A stretch of DNA of 64,000 bases from Cocos nucifera (Eukaryota; Streptophyta; Magnoliopsida; Arecales; Arecaceae), in the NCBI GenBank assembly GCA_006176705.1, contig QRFJ01001028.1:476179-540178 (forward strand), in the 5' to 3' direction. How positions within the stretch are numbered: the first letter of the stretch is position 1; every line of letters starts with the position of its first letter. Of this stretch, positions 48,294 through 60,640 are shown in pieces. The notes under the pieces are model-generated. The model was given only the letters and a program-made list of their open reading frames with translations, ran no database searches and had not been told where the DNA came from. Made by a program: the position numbers and the translations under genes.

Positions 48294-51200
48294 ATGTCTC
48301 TGCTCACAGATCTCCTCAACCTGAATCTCTCCGAAACCACGGAGAAGATCATAGCCGAGTACATATGGTTGGTTCTACACCTCTTCGTTATTTTCGCCTT
48401 TTCCCCCTTTTTTGGTTAGCTTGTTTGTTTTTTTTCAATCGAGTTCTACTTTAAACACTGTCCTTTCGTTGATGTTTTTGGTGGAAAAATCTCACCTTCT
48501 TGGTTTGTTTGGGGTTTTCATGATATGGTTATGTATATTATTTTTGTTAGATGTCCTTTATGCTAGTTTAGTTTATGCTGCGGTGGTGATTTTGTTAGGT
48601 TTCGTATTTTTCAAATCTCCACGGTTTGCTAGTTTGGTGGCTGTTTTTGCTGGAAAAATTGCTCCTTTGTGGTTTACTTCGAGTTTTTTGCGGCATGAGT
48701 ATGGGCTGTTTTTGGATTTTTTTTAAATCCTTTTCCATGCTAGGTTTGGTTTTGGCTGTGCTGGCGTTTGGTAGGACTTCCATATGTAAGTCTTTAACTA
48801 TATTGGCTGGATCCTTTCCTCATCTTAATTTTCTCCTGTTTTTTTCCCTGTTGATCGTCTTCAGTAAAAATTTGGACTCCCTCATTTCATGTGTCTTTTC
48901 TCTCTTATCAGTTTTGGTGGTTGTTTGGTGTTTCTTTTCATCATCTATTGATTTCTATTTGTGTTTCTATCTGGTCTTGTGGAAAAATGTATCTATTTGT
49001 GTTTCCATCTGGTCTTGTGGCAAAACTATACATTTTTCCCCTTCATCGTTTGTTCCAGATCTTCAATAACTCTGTATTTCTTTTTTTACAATTTTGTTTT
49101 AACAATCTGTTTTCCATGTACAACAGGATTGGAGGATCTGGTATGGACATCCGAAGCAAAGGAAGGGTAAGGCATCTACATCACATTCTAAATCTGTATT
49201 ACTTTTCTTGTGTGCTCTTCATGTGAGGCTTTGGTTGATTCCATCAATTGGGCTATCTCATCCTTCTTGGTAAAGCACTCATATTTCCTTATTGAACAGA
49301 CCCTGCCGGGGCCTGTTACTGATCCTAGCAAGCTCCCAAAGTGGAATTATGATGGTTCGAGCACAGGTCAAGCTCCTGGTGAGGATAGTGAAGTGATACT
49401 ATAGTAAGTTTTGCACCCCCATCCATCTATACCTTTCATTGTTTGATGGTCTTTTCAAAGTTATAGCTTTAATTGTTATAGCTATAATAACATGTGTTAA
49501 TTTGCACTTAATGTTTTGATGTGGATGTGTAGCCCTCAAGCCATTTTCAAGGATCCTTTTAGGAGGGGAAACAATATTCTTGTGAGTATATCTTTTCCGT
49601 ATTCTGCTTCCCACAACCTTCATAACTCTTCATCCAGTATCTTTTGGTGCTGGGTTTTAATTTATTGGAATTTCTTTGAGCTGCCCCATTTTTATAAATT
49701 CACCTGAATTTACCCATACAAGTTTTTGATTCATCTCAATTTGCTGCTTTTTGTTCTCTCTGTTGTAGTTAAAACTTAGTCTTTACAAATTATATCTGAT
49801 AATTTGCACGCTTGGAAGATCATTAAGTGAATGCATTTTATTGGCTCCTGTAAAAACTAATAACACCAGAATTAGTTCTTTGAAAATTGAGAAGCACAAA
49901 ATGGAGTGGCATATGGTCAATGTTTATTTCTCTTGGTTGTCATGTTGCTATATATATAATAAGCATCTCATAATTTACCAGCAAACAGAAATTTATTGTG
50001 GTGTTCTTCTTCAGTAGAAATTAATTATTATTATTATTATTTTATAGTCTTGGGTTTGTAATTACTTTTTATGATTATTTTTGTTCCAAGCTTCTTGCTT
50101 TACAATTTTCTAAAAATTATTTTACTCATCAGATTTTAAATTCCCGCTGTTATTTTTATCGTTGATTTGGATTATTGTGGGTTATTTAAAATTTTGTTGT
50201 CACCTTACTGTATTTCAACTTACAGAATGATATCTATTCTTTATAATGGACATGTAGGTCATGTGTGACTGTTATACCCCAGCAGGTGAGCCGATCCCTA
50301 CAAACAAAAGATTCAATGCTGCTAAGATTTTTAGCCATCCTAATGTTGCTGCTGAGGAACCTTGGTATATATCCATATGTGCTTATGTTGTATTTATATT
50401 GTTTGATAATTTCAACATTTTTCTTATTTTGGGATGATTGTCTGTCTGCTCATTTTGATTTGGTCTCTCTTTTTTAACAAAAAACAGGTATGGAATAGAG
50501 CAGGAGTACACCCTCCTGCAGAAGGATGTCAGATGGCCGCTAGGGTGGCCTGTGGGTGGCTACCCTGGTCCACAGGTATTATCTTTGAACTAGCTTCTGG
50601 TGTTTGTATGAGAGATTTCGTTCTTCTCTTATGTTTTATATATTGTTGTAACATGATATATGCATAGTCAGTTCACATGTGGCTTTTTTCTTCCTTTTTC
50701 TTTTCTTTTATTTTAATTGAGTTGTGCCATGCTAATTTGTCAAAGACCCTTTCTGGAAGATACATTTTCATGGTTCTCTAAACTTTTTTCATTTTAAGAA
50801 ACCTCTGACTCTAGCCTCTAGAGTTGCTTTGTAAATCATAGAGAAACTTAGGAAAGTACCGATAAAGCATGATGAAGCTTATTTTGGGAAAAAGAAGAAC
50901 ACCATGCTTCTGTTGTTTGTGCTGATTTCTGATTTTCTGAAACTTAGAAGCTTTTGTTATTTAAACAGTCTCTTCACAATCTTTTGGAGTTTCTTTACTC
51001 CACAGCACACTATATATCATACAATGCCAATGTTGATTGGCTTAGAAAGTGTGCCAACTGCTAATTGATTTTTCTTTGCTCAAGCATTTCTTTTTCAAAA
51101 GTTCTTGAAGATGAATTTCTTCTTTCCATCTGGAGTGCTAATCTTGTTGGTGCTATTCTTTACTCATTCTCAATTAGAAGGTTTTGTCTTTCTTGTGTCA

Positions 51201-52547
51201 TGTTTGAACCTTTCATTCAAGTCTAATGAATGTGCATTATGTACCAGGGTCCCTATTATTGTGCTGCAGGCGCAGACAAAGCTTTTGGGAGGGACATAGT
51301 TGACGCCCACTACAAAGCTTGTCTATATGCTGGGGTCAACATCAGTGGTATCAATGGCGAAGTTATGCCAGGCCAGGTAACATCATTGTTATCTATTTTT
51401 GCCCCCTTGTTGGAGAGGCTACCTTTTTTTTCCTTATATCACATCATTCAGCATTGCTAATTTTTTGCAGTGGGAATTTCAAGTTGGCCCCGCCGTTGGC
51501 ATATCTGCTGGTGATGAATTATGGATTGCTCGCTACATACTGGAGGCAAGTTGCAAACAACCAACTGAATCTGATATAAATAACTTCACCTTTTGAAATA
51601 AATTTGATTAAGTTCACTGTTTGTTTTCAGCTAATTTCTATTTGCTTTTTGCTCTCCGCAGAGGATCACTGAAATAGCAGGTGTGGTTCTCTCGTTTGAC
51701 CCTAAGCCAATCCAGGTAGGATTAGTTCTTGTCTTCTTTCTCTCGCTGCACTTAGTTATTTGGCTTTCTGTAATTTGTTGCTTAAAATGTATGGTGATAA
51801 TCATGGTGTTTGGTGTGAAATTGTTTCTGAATGTTTGGTGCCATTAGGGGGATTGGAATGGTGCTGGCGCTCACACAAACTACAGGTATTCCAGTTCACC
51901 TTTGACTCATGATTCACAGCTTGAAATACATACTTTACCTTTTAAGTAAAATCAAGTCCATAAATCACCTTTTCAGCATTCAAGTTTTTTAATGTTTTCT
52001 GCTATTTTCTTCTCTTTGTTTTGCTTTCAGTACCAAATCCATGAGAAGTGATGGGGGGTATGAAGTCATAAAGAAGGCCATTGACAAGCTTGGCAAGAGG
52101 CACAAGGAGCACATTGCTGCTTATGGAGAAGGGAATGAGCGCCGCCTCACTGGACGGCATGAGACTGCTGATATCAACACCTTCGTATGGGTATGTGTGG
52201 TTCTATTGATCACAATAATGTTCTTGGGGGAACAAATTTCAAAAGAACATGTTTGTTATAATTGCGTTCCATGGTCAACAGGGAGTTGCAAACCGTGGTG
52301 CATCCATTCGAGTAGGCCGTGACACCGAGAAGAATGGCAAAGGTCCTAATCTTTTACTTTTACCATTCTTACATTCATTCTTGTTCTTCAACTTAATTAT
52401 ATTATCACCTACCTTAAACAGGATCATTATAGTGACTACTTTTCTTGCTTTTCAGGTTATTTCGAGGATCGGAGGCCAGCATCAAACATGGATCCTTATA
52501 TTGTCACTTCCATGATTGCTGAGACTACCATCCTTTGGAAGCCATGA
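48294..52547 (+). CDS. GS1: Cytosolic glutamine synthetase (GS1), 13 exons
   Basis: Glutamine synthetase (EC 6.3.1.2) joins ammonium to glutamate using ATP in the cytosol, in nitrogen assimilation and remobilisation. Exons: 48,294-48,367; 49,127-49,166; 49,300-49,403; 49,533-49,581; 50,258-50,364; 50,488-50,575; 51,248-51,376; 51,471-51,545; 51,662-51,715; 51,848-51,885; 52,031-52,190; 52,282-52,342; 52,456-52,547. They total 1,071 nt, or 356 residues, the usual GS1 length. Signatures seen are YDGSS (Asp56), EQEY (Glu129, Glu131), NGEVMPGQ (Glu192), KPIQGDWNGAGAHTN (His249) and RRLTGRHET (Arg291, Glu297). The N-terminus MSLLTDLLNLNLSETTEK has no transit peptide, so this is not plastid GS2. 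Intron 8 begins GC rather than GT. Residue 161 is Ala; maize isoforms carry Ala or Ile there with different heat stability. No stops or frameshifts, so it is probably functional. Confidence 0.97.
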
Positions 52548-53820
52548 GTGTTGCAGATCTGTCCTGTTCTTTGTGGGAACCCTCTATCTTAGCATTGCAT
52601 TGGAACTCTTTATTGGCCTTGATCGGCTTTCTGGTCGTCTTAATAGTCCAAGATTTAGTCATTGTCCTGTTGGGATTTAGTAGTCAAGCAGGTGGGTTTA
52701 GGTATAACTGATTGTTCCCCTGCCTTTTAATTCCACTGTATCCCCAATGACAAGTCTATACATGAAATATCCATTTCAGCATATTTGAGTGGTTATGCAT
52801 TACTGTTCTTATATTATCGCCTTGTGTTATTGGAATAAGCAATTATACTTGCCATATTTTGAGTGCATATCAAATGTTTTTGATGGAATCTACTTACTGG
52901 ATTTCTGATCCAAAAACCCCACCCAAAAGCTAGTGGTTTTGCAACTGCTGTCCATTATCTGTGCATCTTATATTAAATTCACAAGAGGCAACAAAATATT
53001 AGTTTTGGTGACTATTCTGTTGAACAAATTCTAAGCTTTCCATTAGCTAAAAGAGGACTTCTCTCCCCAAGAAAGCTATATTTGATAATTAATTAATAAG
53101 CATATTATGTTGTCATTTGAAGCAGACACTTAATGCTTTACAGCTCTGTATTCAACTTCTGGGTAAATTAACATCTCATAATGTTGTCAAAGTAGGTTCA
53201 AATCCCTGACCACTTTCTCAATAACAATTTCTTTGCTAATTTTTTTGGTGAGTTATTATTTTCTTAATATTCTAAGATATGGAATAGGATCATTACGGAT
53301 CTTAGAAACAAGAGGCATAGCAGATCTACCCACAACTCAATTTTCTTAGATTTTTATGACTCCAATGTTGTGCCGGTGAGGAATGAATTCTGGGATTGCC
53401 TTTTCTTAGTGGTAGCTGAGCAACAAAGTAGGCTGGTTTGAGGAATGGAAAGTTCACATGTGATGTAATAAGCCACCTAACTCTCTTATTATAATGAAGT
53501 GTTGAACATTTCAGATTTGAAGAATATTTTGGTTTTGAAGAATCTGCATGGAAGTTGTTGGATAATTGTCATGATGGAATCTTCTTTTGAATTGCGAATC
53601 CAGTGACCGTTCTTGGAAGTAAAGGATCCATCATTCTTTTGGATATCATGGCCAATCTGCTTTCAATATAGAATGCAAAGGAGATAATTAGTAGCCACCT
53701 GTTGGTAGAAGAACAAGACAATTGAGGATCCTTATTCTAAGAGACTAAGACGTTTGAGGCTCTTCATTGTGGAGTTTGACATGGATCTTGTCCACAGACT
53801 GTGTTCTCAAAGCAACAAAG
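52548..53820. other. GS1 3' UTR and downstream DNA
   Basis: The first few hundred bases after the stop are T-rich and probably hold the 3' UTR. The best-placed polyadenylation-like signal is AATAAG near 52,832, which is weak. No further gene is recognised. Confidence 0.5.
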
Positions 53821-54120
53821 TTATCTTCTCTCAACAGGGATTATAAAAAACTGCTGCATATGAATGAGCTGTGGTTCGCACAAGCCTTGCATTTTGGTGA
53901 TAAGGTTTGGAGTCACAGATGTGTCCATTTTGGGTGAGTTACCAGGGTGAGGTACCAGACACAATTTCTCCCAATAATTGTCATTATCTGACAACCAGCT
54001 TATAAATGGATATGGACAAATTGGCTTCCAGATGAAGACAGCCATTCCATTATTTGGGCAATTTAGTGGTCTGGTCTGTATTCCATTAAAATTCCTCACC
54101 ACATGATCGTATGTGCTCAT
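53821..54120 (-). CDS. Hypothetical coding tail, 99 codons, unrecognised
   Basis: A minus-strand frame of 99 codons runs from an ATG at 54,120 to a stop at 53,821. The product is not repetitive, has balanced composition (segments such as NGMAVFIWKPICPYPFISW and NYWEKLCLVPHPGNSP) and looks more protein-like than other frames in intergenic parts. Its 5' end meets exactly the proposed end of a copia LTR, so it could be the last exon of a host gene cut off by that insertion. I do not recognise the family. It may also be a chance frame. Confidence 0.35.
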   Translation of the reverse strand: MSTYDHVVRNFNGIQTRPLNCPNNGMAVFIWKPICPYPFISWLSDNDNYWEKLCLVPHPGNSPKMDTSVTPNLITKMQGLCEPQLIHMQQFFIIPVERR

Positions 54121-55421
54121 GAGTGAAGGGCAATCCTGATTTTCTGGACCAGATTCGTTCAGATCTGATCAGATCAAGAGATATATTTCAAAAAATTTTC
54201 TCTTTGATCCTAATCAGATCTGAGATGTTTTAGATCTGATTATTATTATTTTAAAAATTAAAATAAAATTAAATAAATTAAATCTGATTTAATTTATCTT
54301 GAAGTGGGTAATCCTATTATTTGTTGATGATCTTGTAAGCAGCGGAAGGTTCTGGATCTAGCCACGCAAGTGCCTGGCCTCTACCGGTATCCACTCGAGC
54401 TGGATCTGGAGATCCTCTTCTTCTCTATCACGTCTCCAGAGATCAGATGTGGATCTGATCTGGAGGATCTTCAAAACTCCTTTTGAAGATCAGCAGTCGT
54501 CCTTTGCAGCAGTGCAGCCTTTTAGCTTTCACTCGTCTTTCTTTGATCTGGATCGCACCAATCAAGCTCCAAAACTCTTTTAGACGTGAAGAGGAGAGGG
54601 AGAAGGTGGATTTGGCGTGGAGGAAGAGGGGAAAGGCAGCCTTGAGGTGTGTGGGGAATTGTGATTCAATCTTATTTTGAGTTGAACGCAGGGTCTTATT
54701 TATAGACTAAGCGTGATCAAACTCCTCTTCTTCCCAACCAATCACAACTCTTTATAAAATCAGATCTAAATCTGATTGGTGGGAATAGAGTCCTCTGAAT
54801 TCCTCCTTAGAGAGCGCCTAAGACCAGTCAAAGTTGGTTCTTAGGAGAACTCTAATCGGAATCCAAAAAAGAGATGGAGTTCCTATCCAACAGAAATTCC
54901 TGGGCGCCTCCAGCTTGGGCGCATGCCTAGGGTGGCGTGCGTCCTCCTCCTTGCCAGATTCTGGCAGGGGGACAGGCTCCCACCAGCTCTCCAATAAGTG
55001 TGTGACACGTGGACAAAAGTCAAACTGTCAATGGTCAACATTTGACCAGTCAAAGGTAGACTTTTGACCAAAGTCAAAGAAAAAGAAATGGCAGATGATC
55101 AAAAATAGCAAGTAATGTCTTACAAAATAAGACAACCTTTTCTTCAACTTGGACAAACCTTCAGTTAGACATAGTGAAAGGCCTCTGATTGAGCACCAAA
55201 CATATTTGGCTTGAGTCAGGATAACTTATTTAATGATAGCATTAAAGAAGAACGTTAGGTTCAATCGATGCTAGCACGATTTTCTTGAACCTAATTGAAT
55301 CTTATTCAGAATCAATTGAACTAGGATTAGTTCCTATTGATGATCACCAGATTCGAAATCCCTTGTTTGTGTGATTTAGTTAGGTTCAGTTCTGTATGGT
55401 AATAAGATATGTCATGATCTG
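54120..55421 (-). repeat. Angela-like copia 3' LTR, distal part
   Basis: On the minus strand this segment continues the LTR that starts at 63,700, interrupted by element 5. It holds a TATA box (TATAAATAAG at 54,695-54,704 on the minus strand) followed by a leader and a terminal CA next to 54,119. Together with 62,703-63,700 the LTR would be about 2.3 kb, long but in keeping with the long LTRs of Angela-type elements. The distal border at 54,120 is uncertain. Confidence 0.5.
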
Positions 55422-56769
55422 TGTTGGGGATAAATCCCACTTCTGTCGAAGCCCGGCCCGACGCTTAGCATAATGCAACCAGTAGCCGCAGAAGAGCTTT
55501 AGCGCACTGGTCTAGTCGAACCCCTTCAGCCGGCCGAACTGCCAAGCGGCCGAACTCCCAGCGGCCGAGCTTCTTCCAGCAGGCCGAACTGGTCAGATTC
55601 CAAGCTTCTTCCAGACTCCCAGTGTTGAGACCGAAACTTCCTGGGCTGCCGAACTCTTTCAGACTCCCCACGGCCGAACTCCTTCAGCCTGCCGGACTGC
55701 CTAGTGCCCGAACTCCCCAGTGTCCAGGCTTCGGGCCGAACACCCACCACCGACCGAACTTCCTAGCGGTCGAGCTCCTTGGACTCCAAGCGGCAGGACG
55801 GAGACGGACTCCTTCCAGACGCCCGTTCCGCCATCCGAGCTCCTCCCGGGTTTCCCCTTCAGCCGAACTCTCCTACAAGTCCGAACCCATTCGGACCCCA
55901 CGGCCGAACTCCTTCGGACCGACTCCAGGCGAGCCCAAGCGGCCGAACCCCTTCGGACCGACTCCAGGCGGCCGAACTCCTCAGCGAGCCCTGGCCGAAC
56001 CAACTAGCAACCGAAGTCCTTCAACTGGCCAGCCGAGCTTCTTCGGGCCTCTCAGCGGTCGAACCCCTCGGCAATCGTCCCTCGATCGAACTCTACAGAT
56101 GGCCGACCCTTCAGCCAGCCGAACTCCCCCAGCTTCCCCTTCAGCCGAACTCTGTTATAAGTCCGAACTCCTCTGGACGAACTGTCGCCTGCAACAAGAC
56201 CGGACGACGCCTTCCTCTCCGTACCGGACTCCATGCGGCCCACGACTCGCCAGTATGGCTCCCACGATCCACCGGACGACGCCTTCCTCTCCGTACCGGA
56301 CTCCATGCGGCCCACGACTCGCCAGTATGGCTCCCACGATCCACCGGACGACGCCTTCCTCTCCGTACCGGACTCCATGCGGCCCACGACATGCCAGTAT
56401 GGCTCCCACGATCCACCGGACGACGCCATCCTCTCCGTACCGAACTCCATGCCGCCCAACGACTCTCTGCCAGACGGCATGACCGTCACCATCAACTAAG
56501 CTCCGCTATAAAAGGACCCCTCCAGATACGCCAAGGCTAAGCTCTCTGAACTCTCGACTCTCTAAGCTCTCCTCCTCATCTCTAAGCTCCGGAACTCATT
56601 CCGAGCACTCCATTCCTGTTGGTCGGAAACTAACTTGACCGTCGGAGGGTCCTGCCGGAGCCACCCCCCCACCGGTTCCGGATGGGACTTCATTTTGCAG
56701 GTCCCCGACGGCGACCTCAGCGGCCTCGACTCCGGCGACCTCCGATGAGGATGGATTTCTGCACCAACA
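55422..56769 (+). repeat. 5' LTR of element 5
   Basis: It runs from TGTTGGGGATAAATC to GCACCAACA (1,348 bp). It contains four copies, the last partly diverged, of a 72-bp unit at 56,201-56,488 and TATA box TATAAAAGG at 56,507-56,515. The R/U5 motif GTCGGAGGGTCCTGCCGGAG is at about 56,641. Confidence 0.93.
56201..56488 (+). repeat. 72-bp tandem repeat in the U3 of element 5, four copies
   Basis: Units start at 56,201, 56,273, 56,345 and 56,417, each opening CGGACGACGCC. The 72-bp period is divisible by three, so open frames run through it. It lies immediately upstream of the TATA box. Confidence 0.9.
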
Positions 56770-56894
56770 GATTGGCGCTAGAGGAAGGGCTGAACCTTCG
56801 AGGTCCCCTTGTTCTTAAAGGAGTGCTCGGCGACGATCTCCTCTTCCGCTCCGGACCTCTCCTCTTCCGCTTCAGGATCCCTTTTCAAAAAGGA

Positions 56895-58430
56895 ATGCCC
56901 CCCAGAAGAGCCTCAACCCGACGATCGGCGGCTTCCGCGGCCCGATCCCGTTCGGGCCCGTCTGCTCCCGCTCCGGCCCAGGCAACCCAGGGCTCACCCT
57001 GTAGCCGCGGTGGACGCGGAACAGTTCAACCTGCTTACCCAGCAGGTCCGTGATCTGACGGAAGCAGTGCAGGCGGTGCAGGCCATGCATTCGCGGACCC
57101 CGGCACCCGCTAGATCGGCGCGGGATTCCCCAGAGCCCTGGGGTCCAGTCCAGGGGCGACCGATGTGGGCTACCCGACCTCCAGTCCCCGGAAGAGAAGG
57201 GCAACCGGCGAAGAGCCTCTGCTCGGATCACGGCTCGACCCGGGGAGAGGCTTCGCACCCTTACTGCGAGAAAACCTTGGGGATCAAAGATCGCGAAGAT
57301 CTCCTGGATCAAAGGCTCTTAGAAATGAGCCGGCGTATCGAAGAGCTTCGTCACGCTCCCCCCTCACACGGTAACGACGTCTGCACTGACCCCCCTTTTT
57401 CGCAGAAAATCATGCAGGAGCCGGTCCCGCCGAACTTCAAACTCCCACAGTTTGAGAGCTACGATGGGACCACCGACCCGATCGACCATTTGGAAGCCTT
57501 TCGGACGACGATGCTGCTCCACGGCGTGCCAGACGCCATATTGTGCCGGGCCTTCCCCTCTACCCTTAAAGGAGGCTGCCAGGAATTGGTACTCGGCGCT
57601 CAAGCCGAGTACCATCTTATCGTTTGACCAGATGAGTCAACAGTTCGCAGCCCACTTCATCAGTAGCAGGCGGCCCCGCCGAGGTTCGGATTCCTTGATG
57701 GCCATCAGGCAAAAGGAGGGGGAACCCATCCGGGCTTATGTCACCCGGTTTAACGCTGCCGCGCTGGAAGTCCGGAAACCTGGACCCATCAGTCGCCATG
57801 GCCGCCCTCAAGGGCGGCCTCCGGAAGAACGACTTGTTGTTCTCCCTGAAAAAGTGTTCTCCCTGGAAAAGAAGTATCCAAGGAATTTCGCGGACATGCT
57901 TGCTCGGGCTGAAGGATACGCCCGGGCAGAGGAGGCCTTCAAGGCCAGGGATGACGAAGCCGACGGCAAGCGGCGAGCTGAAGGGCCGAGCAGGTCCACC
58001 GAGGAAGAGAAGCGGAGTAAAGCTCGGCGGCGCTCCCGGACTCCTCCCGATCATTGGCGGACCCGAACTCTCCAAGGGAACCCGAGGTGGGGAAGCCCAG
58101 AAGGAACGGCGCACCGAGGTTCTCCTCAGCGCCGAAGCTCTCCCCGACAAAGGTTCCGCAACTACGCCCCCCTCAACACTCCGAAGGCCCAAGTGCTGAT
58201 GGAAATCGGGGAACAGCTTCCGAGGCCGGACCAGATGCGTTCCCGACCCAGCAAACGCGACCCCAACAAGTTTTGCCACTATCATCGCGACCACGGTCCA
58301 CGACACCGAAGAGTGCGTCCAGCTCCGAGACGAGATCGAAAAGCTCGTCAGGCGAAGGTAGACTCGGTCCGATTCCTTGCAAAGGCGACCCGAAGAGCGA
58401 GGGGAGCGGCTAAGGGCGGTACCATCGGGT
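56895..58430 (+). pseudogene. gag of element 5, frameshifted
   Basis: The start MPPRRASTRRS at 56,895 matches elements 2 and 4. The frame changes near 56,990, then the capsid core (KLPQFESYDGTTDPIDHLEAF) is read to about 57,570. There one extra G moves into the frame with NWYSALKPSTILSFDQMSQQ, and another extra base lies near 57,783. A 17-bp tandem duplication (TTCTCCCTG...) sits at about 57,839-57,870. The His/Cys tail is at 58,260-58,320 with a one-base insertion. Sequence identity to other copies is high, with damage mostly by indels, unlike element 4. Confidence 0.85.
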
Positions 58431-58499
58431 AGGGAGAGCCAGGAAGGTCGGCCGCCCCTTGGCGTCATCAACACTATCTCGAGCAGCGAAGAAGCAGAG

Positions 58500-58860
58500 G
58501 ATCGCAGAGCCCGTGGCCTTCACCGAGGAGGACGGTCGGGGAATCCAATTTCCATACAGTAACGTGGTTGTAATTTCCTTAAATATCGCCGACTACGATG
58601 TACGCTGCATTTTGCTAGATAACGGAAGTTCGGCCGATGTATTGTCCTACGATGCCTCCTTAAAAATTATCCCTGCCCGACGACCACTTGGAGCCGATAA
58701 ATTCCCCGCTGGTAGGGTTTACCAGCAACACCGTACCAGCCGAAGCCTGCTCCGAATCGGGGAGGCCAGCGTGAGGTAGAGGAGGTCGTCTGGATGGGAC
58801 TTGCTGCCCGAGGGAGCTCCGAGGAACAACGCCCCGTCGACCCCTCAAACGAGAATGCGC
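58500..58860 (+). pseudogene. Protease fragment joined to integrase end (element 5)
   Basis: Protease sequence with the motif CILLDNGSSADVLSYDAS is seen around 58,610-58,660. Near 58,740 it changes to sequence equivalent to the extreme end of integrase in elements 3 and 4. Everything between is deleted. Confidence 0.75.
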
Positions 58861-59004
58861 TGTCCGCGACTTTCCTTCGGTAAAATTCTCCCCTCTGCAA
58901 TAATATTATTTCTGGATGCGAAAACTATGCGATGACAGGGAAGCAGCAGTCAATAATCGCCGCGTTAGGAACAGGAGGAGAACCTCGTCCTAACGCGAGC
59001 AACA

Positions 59005-60640
59005 AGCTCGGCCGCAGGAGATAAGATCTCCCCCGAGCGCGCACTTCAACCTCGGCCGTAGGAGATAAGATCTCCCCCGAGGGAAGCTCGACCTAGGAGA
59101 TAAGATCTCCCCCGAGCGCGCACTTCAACCTCGGCTGCAGGAGATAAGATCTCCCCGAGGGAAGCTCGGCTGCAGGAGATAAGATCTCCCCCGAGCGCGC
59201 ACTTCGGCTGCAGGAGATAAGATCTCCCCCGAGGGAAGCTCGGCCGCAGGAGATAAGATCTCCCCCGAGCCGATCTCTCGGCCGCAGGAGATAAGATCTC
59301 CCCGAGCGCGCACTTTGGCTGCAGGAGATAAGATCTCTCCCGAGCTCGAGCAGGAGATAAGATCTCCCCGAGGCGCAGACCTCGCCGCAGGAGATAAGAT
59401 CTCCCCTGAGGGAAGCTCGGCCGCAGGAGATAAGATCTCCCCGAGCGCGCACCTCGGCTGCAGGAGATAAGATCTCCCCGAGGAAGCTCGACCGCAGGAG
59501 ATAAGATCTCCCCCGAGCGCGCACTTCGACCTCGACCTCCCCCGAGAGAAGCTCGCCGCAGGAGATAAGATCTCCCCCGAGCGCGCACTTCGACTGCAGG
59601 AGATAAGATCTCCCCGAGGGAAGCTCGGCCGCAGGAGATAAGATCTCCCCGAGCGCGCACTTCGACCTCGACCGCAGGAGATAAGATCTCCCCCGAGGAA
59701 GCTCGCCGCAGAGATAAGATCTCCCCGAGCGCGCACTTCGACCTCGGCTGTAGGAGATAAGATCTCCCCCGAGGGAACTCGGCCGCAGGAGATAAGATCT
59801 CCTCGAGCCGCACTTCGACTACAGAAGATAAGATCTCCCCAGAGGGAAGCTCGGTCGTAGGAGATAAGATCTCCCCCGAGCGCGCACTTCGATCTCGACC
59901 GCAGGAGATAAGATCTCCCTCGAGGGAAGCTCGACCGTAGGAGATAAGATCTCCCCGAGCGCGCACTCTCGGCTGCAGGAGATAAGATCTCCCCTGAGGA
60001 AGCTCGACCGCAGGAGATAAGATCTCCCCCGAGCGCGCACTTCAACCTCGCCTCCTTCGAGAGAAGCTCGGCCGCAGGAGATAAGATCTCTCCCCGAGCG
60101 TGCACTTCGGCTGCAGGAGATAAGATCTCCCCGAGGAAAGCTCGGCCGCAGGAGATAAGATCTCCCCCGAGCTCGCACTTCGACTGCAGGAGATAAGATC
60201 TCCCCCGAGGGAAGCTCGGCCGCAGGAGATAAGATCTCCCCCGAGCGCGCACTTCACCGGCTGCAGGAGATAAGATCTCCCCCGAGGGAAAGCTCGGCCG
60301 CAGGAGATAAGATCTCCCCCGAGCGCGCACTTCGACCTCGGCTGCAGGAGATAAGATCTCCCCCGAGGGAAGCTCGGCCGCAGGAGATAAGATCTCCCCC
60401 GAGCGCGCACTTCGACCTCGCTGCAGGAGATAAGATCTCCCCCGAGGGAAGCTCGACCGCAGGAGATAAGATCTCCCCCGAGCGCGCACCTCGGCTGCAG
60501 GAGATAAGATCTCCCCCGAGAGAAGCTCGGCTGTAGGAGATAAGATCTCGAGCCAAGGAGATAAGATCTCCCCGAGGAAGCTCGGCCGCAGGAGATAAGA
60601 TCTCCCCGAGCGCACTGAAGAGATAAGATCTCTCCCGAGC
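59005..60640 (+). repeat. Higher-order array of ~43 GGAGATAAGATCTCC modules (element 5)
   Basis: I count about 43 GATAAGATCTC cores. Two spacer types tend to alternate, GAGCGCGCACTTCGACCTCGG and GAGGGAAGCTCGGCC, making a dimeric period of about 75-80 bp. Each module has the perfect dyad GGAGAT-AAG-ATCTCC, and CTCGG/CCGAG pairs often extend the stem. Each core contains an AGATCT (BglII) site. Units are much more alike than in other elements, pointing to recent expansion. Confidence 0.92.

Noticed and set aside
59125..60615. 496-codon open frame on the minus strand (and related 306- and 140-codon frames)
   Set aside because: It runs through the tandem array and consists of repeats of one short peptide pattern (RSYLLRPSF). 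Absence of stops follows from the repeat, not from coding constraint.
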